From: JAPLLS01 sp041309145
GTDB lineage: Bacteria; Omnitrophota; Gorgyraeia; Gygaellales; Profunditerraquicolaceae
DNA length: 15,830 nucleotides
Direction of reading: 5' to 3'
Assembly: GCA_041309145.1 (NCBI GenBank)
Contig: JBFZAG010000149.1
Location: forward strand, 1 to 15,830
A program made the translations under genes and the position numbers. This document shows, piece by piece, positions 8,101 to 12,900 of this stretch. The notes under the pieces were generated by a model. The model was not told the DNA's origin and did no database searches. It worked only from the letters and a program-made list of their open reading frames with translations. Positions within the stretch are counted from its first letter, which is position 1, and the number at the start of each line of letters is the position of its first letter.

Positions 8101-8244
8101 GGGCCGGAACCTGTCCTCGGCCACATACCCTCCTATATATGCCGGGATCTGGATCTGCAAAAGCGTTTGAGCGGAACCTGTTTGTTCAAAAAGCAGGCTA
8201 AAAGTCAAAGTCAAAGCTGCGATCTTATTTAATAGTTTCCGCAT
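5185..8244 (-). CDS. 1,019-aa predicted exported protein: lineage-specific head, HTH-like repeats, DGG-linked tail
   Basis: The start ATG 8244 has a Shine-Dalgarno AAGGA about 8 bases upstream. The N-terminus (MRKLLNK, then a hydrophobic run, then LLFEQTGSAQ) is a plausible signal peptide with cleavage near residue 25 and no lipobox. Residues about 27-335 are the head shared with the gene at 1-4720 (LPNESFWVNLRPD, GRIML, SIPTLTRPWIVP). Residues about 340-570 are a charged, helical region I do not recognise. Residues about 571-880 hold alternating repeats: two copies of a Fis-like unit (AAADSLGLTTMGLYYRI, AAAESLGLTTQALDSRI) and three of a second unit (AIAEIIRKNNQLSDAADEA and relatives). Near 903-921 comes KDGGA and GGVDFRAMP, then a roughly 95-residue tail ending with EEERAIATPDQLKEIV. 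Helix-turn-helix-like sequence in an exported protein is unexpected. Function is unknown; a structural or protein-binding role is as likely as DNA binding. Confidence 0.9.
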   Translation of the reverse strand: MRKLLNKIAALTLTFSLLFEQTGSAQTLLQIQIPAYIGGYVAEDRFRPAQLRSLSFDPSQQDFIKFLDQGDLEKMNPGQISQEAKQLMQYFWIGLALPNESFWVNLRPDAPDQIIDPFLEKTDVGRIMLAADLQLKKDLAVFTSPNNQEGRQYWDKLYAKAETLFAGQEISIPTLTRPWIVPGEIIVRETNSSCHILKASLKVCLEQDHIKDSKTYNFSDPRLKELNDFSFQLVRDLILPKLTREVNSSRKYAALRQVYYSLVLAQWFKEKHQGRQGEYCRKIDSLDLNGLVSAKRWDKKEYFNAYKRSFKKGEYNLAENRFTVHGPSIRQYFSGGMKLVLTPGTKIVLSPDPEIAGADEQLPSGLVADLVRVLPENNVRLPFQGGGLTREQLDEKIRAALNGDKEAADVVRAAQKDNPRLFREQVEGLSEYYSQAEIESLLEEELDRQAEYLAERIKYWMQKGFKQSEAYILASAELVKRFSPDGAPIALHQSWLREKDVDELLNSLEENHTGNYELIRKANHEFIALIDLDFVMDYEFGLKQCVESRLEGILQPEIAEEKAEAEKNLHRKPGPRKSADQVIRETIEALDSHDTFKAAADSLGLTTMGLYYRINRNSRINEHWQALKTERDRKENERIEAIAEIIRKNNQLSDAADEAMAKGLINSFSTLRSLVRTNEKLRKVWEEKIGEQLTEEELPGQIEKKPPSPSDKVIAETIEAIDNHPTLTAAAESLGLTTQALDSRIKYHPEIKEHLQALKYARNQEEEEKIEAIAEIIKKHNKIKDAADEAIAKGLVNNYSALRSMVRTKEKVRQAWEEKSGEQWPAKELLKQTARKQRYKRIAEILERYDGLKQALPELRSEGLVNSYSALVGIANQEGTLPYETWNKKITNATDRKKSNAGKDGGATQAPDDTGGVDFRAMPVNVPLIGVVPGASAVMPKVSLKELDDQWKDIQHAAQNAQLPYEQMKQFVSCCQAQEEAAGLKQEVIAYVVNLLKLEEERAIATPDQLKEIVALIVA
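5604..6533 (-). repeat. Tandem HTH-like protein repeats, about 131 residues per double unit
   Basis: Within the 1,019-residue protein, a double unit of about 131 residues occurs twice, starting near residues 571 and 702. It is followed by a third copy of only its second half near 838-880. Half A contains AAxSLGLTTxxL(Y/D)xRI, resembling a Fis-type helix-turn-helix. Half B contains I(A/E)AIAEII, a short spacer, then (DAADEA)xAKGL and a recurring YSALRSMV-like segment. The copies differ at many positions, so this is an old internal duplication. Confidence 0.75.
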
Positions 8245-8280
8245 TCTAAGATCCTTTTTAAAACATTTAATTTAAGAGTA

Positions 8281-8334
8281 AAAAAAACCACGATTTCTTA
8301 ACATGTTTTTCCAATGTATGTTAAGATCCGTGGC
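8281..8334 (-). terminator. Terminator-like leader hairpin upstream of the gene at 8244
   Basis: Read on the minus strand, TTGCCACGGA begins an outer stem of GCCACG (8334-8329) with CGTGGT (8292-8287, last pair G-U). It encloses a perfect 9-bp inner stem, TCTTAACAT with ATGTTAAGA (on the plus strand 8296-8304 and 8318-8326), and is followed by a run of seven T. The T-run ends about 36 bases before the start codon. The outer stem and the flanking TTGCCACGGA match the leader at 4753-4800, while the inner stems differ in sequence but both pair. This points to structure being kept. Confidence 0.68.
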
Positions 8335-8363
8335 AATAGTAAAAAACTTCCCTTGTTAAGTAA

Positions 8364-8392
8364 AGTTTACCCTGAATTACAGCTGTTTTCAA
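8364..8392 (-). promoter_or_regulatory. Sigma70-type promoter for the gene at 8244
   Basis: On the minus strand, -35 TTGAAA (8392-8387) and -10 TAAACT (8369-8364) are separated by 17 bases. The predicted start near 8357 gives a leader of about 113 bases containing the hairpin at 8334-8281. It matches the promoter at 4846-4874 in -35 sequence, spacing and distance to the gene. Confidence 0.6.
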
Positions 8393-8462
8393 TTTCTAAA
8401 CGGGGATTATTGAAAGCGTTCCCAAAACGTGGCGGTTGTAGGCATAAGATGAAAAACCGGCG

Positions 8463-8474
8463 AAGCGTCCCCTA
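8463..8474. repeat. Possible remnant of a palindromic element end
   Basis: The 12 bases GAAGCGTCCCCT match the right terminus of copy B (9897-9908) and, but for the last base, that of copy A. They lie about 24 bases downstream of the antitoxin stop. A looser match, GAAAGCGTTCCC, occurs near 8412-8423. The rest of 8393-8497 shows no coding capacity. A short match like this could be chance, but the position just after a stop codon mirrors the two full copies. Confidence 0.35.
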
Positions 8475-8497
8475 CCCCTAATTTCCTTTGGGACAAT

Positions 8498-8743
8498 TTA
8501 TCCCGCAGCTACTTTGTGCAGTATTTCAGAGATGAATGTCTGGTATTTGACCCCCATTTTTTTGGCTTTTTGCTTCAGCTGGGCCAGATCCCAGCTGTTG
8601 ACGCGGATGTTCAGGACGGCGTCCTTTTTCTTGCGCTCAATAGCCTGCTTGATCAATTCGAATTCTTTCCTGTCTACCGGTACGAATTCCTCGGCATGAT
8701 CTTCATACCACTGTTCTTCTTTAGTAAGCTTAATCTTTCTCAT
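8498..8743 (-). CDS. CopG/BrnA-like antitoxin
   Basis: This 81-residue protein is the likely antitoxin of a type II toxin-antitoxin pair; it would bind the toxin and repress their promoter. The C-terminal half, DAVLNIRVNSWDLAQLKQKA followed by KKMGVKYQTFISEILHKVA, matches the ribbon-helix-helix pattern of the CopG antitoxin family: a beta strand (LNIRV), then two helices with YQTFISEIL. The N-terminal half is charged and probably contacts the toxin. The start ATG 8743 is preceded by a GAGGAG ribosome site and overlaps the last 14 bases of the toxin gene, so translation is probably coupled. Family assignment is good; function is inferred. Confidence 0.8.
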   Translation of the reverse strand: MRKIKLTKEEQWYEDHAEEFVPVDRKEFELIKQAIERKKKDAVLNIRVNSWDLAQLKQKAKKMGVKYQTFISEILHKVAAG

Positions 8744-9044
8744 TTAGTCTCCTCTTTTGGTAAATCCGCTGGTATTTTCGGCTGCGGTATAAAGTCTTCA
8801 GAAATATCTCTTCCCCTTCAATAACACAGGGAGCAGCCCAAATATTACCAAGGTATTCAAAGATTAACATACGCTGATTACTTCGACCGGGGTTATCGCG
8901 AATATCCAGCAATTTGCCGGTAAATAAATCCTCAAAAGAAGCTCCCCGAATACGCTTGAGCCGGATACTTTTTACCGGATTCCAGCTAATTGTATAGACA
9001 ATTGTATTACTTTTTATTGATTTGTCAAGATCTTTATTTTCCAT
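8730..9044 (-). CDS. BrnT-like ribonuclease toxin
   Basis: This 104-residue protein resembles BrnT, a small RNase toxin of type II systems. The visible signature is SWNPVKSIRLKRIRGASFED, which matches the BrnT opening (W-D/N-P-x-K, then a helix and G-x-S-F-E). It is followed by DNPGRSNQRMLIFEYLG, a beta strand ending in IFLKTLYRSRKYQR, and a basic C-terminus (the usual RxxxxxE region is modified). The toxin-first order with an overlapping antitoxin is the BrnTA arrangement. The ribosome site GGGGGAG lies 8 bases before ATG 9044. Only about 20 bases separate it from the radC stop, so a radC-toxin-antitoxin transcript is likely. About 15 N-terminal residues before YTISWNP appear to be an extension. 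Confidence 0.75.
   Translation of the reverse strand: MENKDLDKSIKSNTIVYTISWNPVKSIRLKRIRGASFEDLFTGKLLDIRDNPGRSNQRMLIFEYLGNIWAAPCVIEGEEIFLKTLYRSRKYQRIYQKRRLNEKD
9001..9028 (-). promoter_or_regulatory. Candidate promoter inside the toxin start
   Basis: On the minus strand, a consensus TTGACA (9028-9023) and a TACAAT (9006-9001) are separated by 16 bases, within toxin codons 6-15. It would make a transcript that carries the antitoxin but lacks the toxin start. This stretch is AT-rich, so a chance match is possible. Confidence 0.4.
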
Positions 9045-9063
9045 GATCTATCTCCCCCATTCT

Positions 9064-9747
9064 TTAAAGCAATCCGTTTTCTTTGAAGCTGCTGAAACTG
9101 TCTTTGGTGACGATAATGTGGTCAAGGACTTCTATGCCCAAAAGCTTGCCGGATTCAACTAGCCTTTTGTTCACGGTCAGGTCTTCTTCTGAAGGATTAA
9201 GGTCGCCGGATGGATGATTGTGAGCCAGAATGACCTGGACAGCCAGGTGTTTGACTGCTGACTCGAAAACCTCCCTGGGGTGGACCAGGCTGGCGTTAAT
9301 GGTGCCGACAGAGATGATCTCGCGATGGATCTGCTGGTTGCGGGAATCCAGGAAGAGGACCACAAAATGCTCTTTTTTGCTTTCCCGGATGTCTTTCAGG
9401 CTGTCAAAGACGTCTTGAGGCTTAAGCAGCTGGGAAATGATCACTTTTTTATTCTGGAAAAGGCGCTTGCCCAGCTCGATAGCGGCCAGCAGTTCGCAGG
9501 CTTTGGCCGGTCCGATTCCGGAAATCTGCAGGAATTCGTCCGGGGTTAAACAGGGAAGTTTTTCGAAAGAAAAAGCTTTAAGCAGTTTCCCGGCCACGAG
9601 AAGAACGCTCTCTCCTTTTTTGCCGGTGCCCAGGAGTACAGCCAGTAGTTCCGCCGCCGAAAGCCGGCCGGCTCCGTATTTAAGCAGCTTTTCCCGCGGC
9701 CGCTCGACGCGGGGCAGATCGCGGATGGTTAGATTTTGTCTAGTCAT
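9064..9747 (-). CDS. radC: RadC family JAB/MPN-domain protein
   Basis: The 227-residue protein has the standard RadC length and layout. Residues 1-60 include the N-terminal signature RDLPRVERPREKLL and LSAAELLAVLLGTG. A helix-hairpin-helix lies near 75 (ISGIGPAKACELLAAIELGK). A C-terminal JAB/MPN metal-binding domain has a glutamate near 158 (VFESAVKH) and the JAMM core HNHPSGDLNPSEED near 176. All expected metal ligands are present. The start ATG 9747 follows a strong AGGAGG site. RadC was once linked to DNA repair, but its activity is still unsettled; genes of this family often sit in mobile or variable regions. The toxin gene begins about 20 bases downstream. Confidence 0.95.
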   Translation of the reverse strand: MTRQNLTIRDLPRVERPREKLLKYGAGRLSAAELLAVLLGTGKKGESVLLVAGKLLKAFSFEKLPCLTPDEFLQISGIGPAKACELLAAIELGKRLFQNKKVIISQLLKPQDVFDSLKDIRESKKEHFVVLFLDSRNQQIHREIISVGTINASLVHPREVFESAVKHLAVQVILAHNHPSGDLNPSEEDLTVNKRLVESGKLLGIEVLDHIIVTKDSFSSFKENGLL

Positions 9748-9797
9748 TTTTGCCTCCTACTACAATAGACGCAAAAAACACCAAAATCTAACAGAAA

Positions 9798-9913
9798 AAT
9801 AATGGGGACGCTTCTATTTAACCTTGTCAACCTACGCGGTTGCCAGAATGTTGCCAGAATTGGCAACCGCGTAGGTTGGATTCGGTTAAATAAATAGAAG
9901 CGTCCCCTTTATT
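9798..9913. repeat. Palindromic REP/MITE-like element, copy B
   Basis: The element has the same terminal repeats as copy A (left 9798-9819; right 9892-9907 followed by one mismatch) and a perfect 18-bp central inverted repeat (9828-9845 against 9861-9878). The distinctive ACCGAATCC arm is on the right when read as the reverse complement, so it is inverted relative to copy A. The right end lies 1-2 bases from the stop codon of the giant gene at 9915. It sits about 50 bases upstream of radC, so it may end the giant transcript and separate it from radC. Confidence 0.85.
9839..9860. repeat. 11-bp tandem duplication in the loop of copy B
   Basis: GTTGCCAGAAT occurs twice in direct succession (9839-9849, 9850-9860). 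Copy A has only a 3-base loop here, so copy B gained material by a small tandem duplication of one stem arm. Confidence 0.85.
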
Positions 9914-9914
9914 T

Positions 9915-12900
9915 TCACAACTGGGATTCGAGCTGGACCAGGAGGTCTTTGGTCTGGGAGTTGGTGGGAATGCACTTGTCTTCTTCTTCTTTAAGTTTAT
10001 TCGCCAGGAAACACAGCGATTCCAGGACCTGCTGCTTTTCCATCTTAATGGCAGACAGTTTTTGATTTATGCTCTCTTCGGTTATACTATTGGTTATCTC
10101 GGTTAGATCTATGCCGCCTACGCCTTCCCGGTCTTCAACCGCGCCGCCGTCTTTATTGCCGGGCTTTATTGGCGGGATCTGCATAGCGGGTTGATTCCGA
10201 TTCCGGTCTTCGAGCTCTTTCTTGAGGATCTGCTTGAACTCCAAAGGCAGCATATCTATGTCCGGCACCTGCAGGTAAGACGGATAATTCTTCTGGACAT
10301 AAGAGATCCCCTCGCCGATCCCGATGCCGATGACTTTGATCCCGGCCTGGCGGGCATTCTCCAGGGCCTCCCGCACAGGCAAGCCGGTATTTCCTTCGCC
10401 GTCGGTCAAAACCAGGATGATATTCTTCTCGGCGCCGTGTTTCTTCATGTCTTCCACCGCGGCGTTCAGAGCGTCTCCGTCAGCGGTAGCCATGCCCGAG
10501 CCCATGGTCTGGGCGATCTCTCCGATCAAAGAGTCGCGTTCGGCGATAGTATTATAGTTCATTTTGACCTCTGTGACTTTCTGGCCGGTAAAGCTCTTAT
10601 GCAAATAGGTGGTTTCCCCGAAACCCCGGACATTGAAATCTATATCCAGCCGCTTAAGCACGTCCATGAACACGACCGCGGAAAGGATGGCGTTATCCCC
10701 GCGGCTCCCGGACATGCTTCCGCTTTCATCGATGACCAGAGTGAATTTCGTCGAGCGTTTTGTGGGGATGCTCCGGTCCCTCCAGTATCTCTCGTCGGAG
10801 AATCCGGACAGCGCCGAAACAAAGAAACGGTCCCAGTCGATGTCTTTGCCTTTACGCAATCCGCTTAACCACCTGGGCCGGGTATCCTCTTTGATCAGAT
10901 TGCCCATCTGGCCGGCCAGATTATGCACCAGCCCCTTGACCTTGTCCAGGTTGGTCTGGTATTTATTCAGGGTCTTTTTGCGCATTTCTTCGTAAGCCTT
11001 GTACCTGGAGAATTTCTCCTGATCCGATAAACGCCGGCCTTCCATTTCGCGCTCTGAGCGCTCCTTGGTGAGCCCCTTAGCCTGGTCGAAATCCTTCTGG
11101 CGCTGGCCGGCCTTGGACAGGTCATCTTTTTCATTCTTGGCGTTCTTCCAATCCTGGGAATTGCTTTTTGATCTGTCCTCCAGCTCCTTAGAGTATTTTT
11201 CGATCTCTTTTTCCAGTTCCCGCCTTAGCTCCGGAGGCAGGCTGTCCAGGTCAATAGGTTCTCCCTCGCCTTCTCCGGCTCCCGGCTGGATCTTCATCTC
11301 ACCCGACTTTAACTTGTTTAACATATCCTGAGCGTGTTCTTTCAACAATTTCTTATACTCGGCCAAGATCTTATCCTGCATGATATTCACCCTCATTTTC
11401 GCGGCCCGGGAGATCTCCAGCGCGGTCGGCTCTTTATTCGTGCTGATCCGGCCGTCCTGGTCTTTGATCTTGGGGATCAAAGAAAAAACCTTGTTCAGGT
11501 CATCCTTGATCTCCGGTTTTTCCAGGGCCTGCCGGGCCTGGCCCTGAAGAATATCCGGCAAGGCGTTGCGCTTGCCGTAATAGAGGATCCCGAAGACGAA
11601 TTTGATGTGTTCCGGGATATTGGCGCCCAGGTGCCCCTCTAACCACTGGGGAGAATCCATGTCTTCATAAGCTTTCTCCAGATATTTGTACGCTCCCTGG
11701 GTAAGATCCTGCAGCCAGTTCTCGATGGTCACATCCTCGGCGCTGTTAAAGAGGAGATTGGTCAATTTATCCATGAAGGGCATAAAATTGAAATACCTTG
11801 TCCCGTAACGATGCATGCCCTCGTGCATCCCGATCGCCACCAGTTTATCCTGGTCAATAGTAAGAATGTCCCGGACCGAATATACCAGGGTTTCGTTCTG
11901 CGGGTCATAGGCCCAGTTCGGACCCGGCCTGACTTTAATCCTGCCGGGCACGACAGTGATAAAGTGGGCGTGGAAATCCTGGATCTTTTTGCGCGCCGCG
12001 GCCTGTTTCTGGGGATCAACGGAGAGGTCCTGGATCAGCTTTTCGATGTCCGCGGGAGATAATTCTTCCTGCCGGCCCTGGTTGGCCGGATCTTCATTTT
12101 CAACCTCTGAATAAAGCAGCGACTGAACAGTATTACTATTCGTTGAGACTGTTATTTTGGTATTTTTTAAAGCTGCTGTTTTCGATCCTCGCTTCGTTGC
12201 TGATCTTTTGCTTTCCGAGCTGTCAATGTCTGGGGCTGTTCGGTCAATATCGCTCTTTGTGGTTTTGAATTCTTTCAGCAATATCCCTTTTAAAATTTCC
12301 ACCTGTTCTTCTTTGGTTTTTTCCTGGACCCAGACCAGTTTGAACCGGTTGATAAAAGGAGCTGGCAGCTGGTTCCTGCCCATGGACAACCTGGTCGTGC
12401 CCTGGATCGGATTCAGGGTCGCGAATAACCGGAAGTCAGGGTGAACTTTGATTTTTTCGTGGTTCTTGGGGTTGGTGAAATATCCCTCATCCACCCATTC
12501 CGAGATCACTTCCAATAACCCGGTTTCCATGAAGTTGATCTCTTCCAGGACCAAACAATGCCCTTCTTTCATGGCTTTGATCAGGATCCCGTCGTGGAAT
12601 TCTAATATCCCGGTCTTAGAATCCCGGCTGTAGTTGCCGATCAGGCTGGATAAGGTAGTATCCCGCAGGTTCTCCGAATGGTACTTCCAGCCCAGGATCC
12701 GGGCGGTATTGGCGATGGTATCGGTCTTGCCTCCCGCGGTCTGGCCAAGAAGCATGACCGGCCGTCTCTGGTTCCGGAACCCGTAGAGGACCGCGCGCAT
12801 GGTGTCTTTGGTCAAGGCGGTAAGCACCAGATTCACATCTTCAGTAGTTAATCTGTTCTTATCCTCCGCGGATACTTCTTTTTCAGGCTGGGGCAAGTCC

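Noticed and set aside
8281..8334. Leader hairpin as a known riboswitch (c-di-GMP, preQ1, fluoride, SAM)
   Set aside because: None of the conserved bases of these classes that I can recall are present. Only a two-tier hairpin and T-run are supported.
9748..9797. Promoter for radC between copy B and its start codon
   Set aside because: I see no hexamer pair with acceptable spacing; the only TATTGT has no -35 partner. The radC promoter remains unidentified.
5069..9913. CRISPR-like array from the repeated palindromes
   Set aside because: There are only two full copies about 4.6 kb apart with coding genes between them, and no spacers or cas genes. They are dispersed palindromic elements.
5069..9913. 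A composite transposon bounded by the two inverted palindromic elements
   Set aside because: Copies A and B are in inverted orientation and flank the 1,019-residue gene, the toxin-antitoxin pair and radC, which is suggestive. But no transposase lies between them, and the sequences just outside them (aaaa before copy A, ttcacaa after copy B) show no convincing target duplication.
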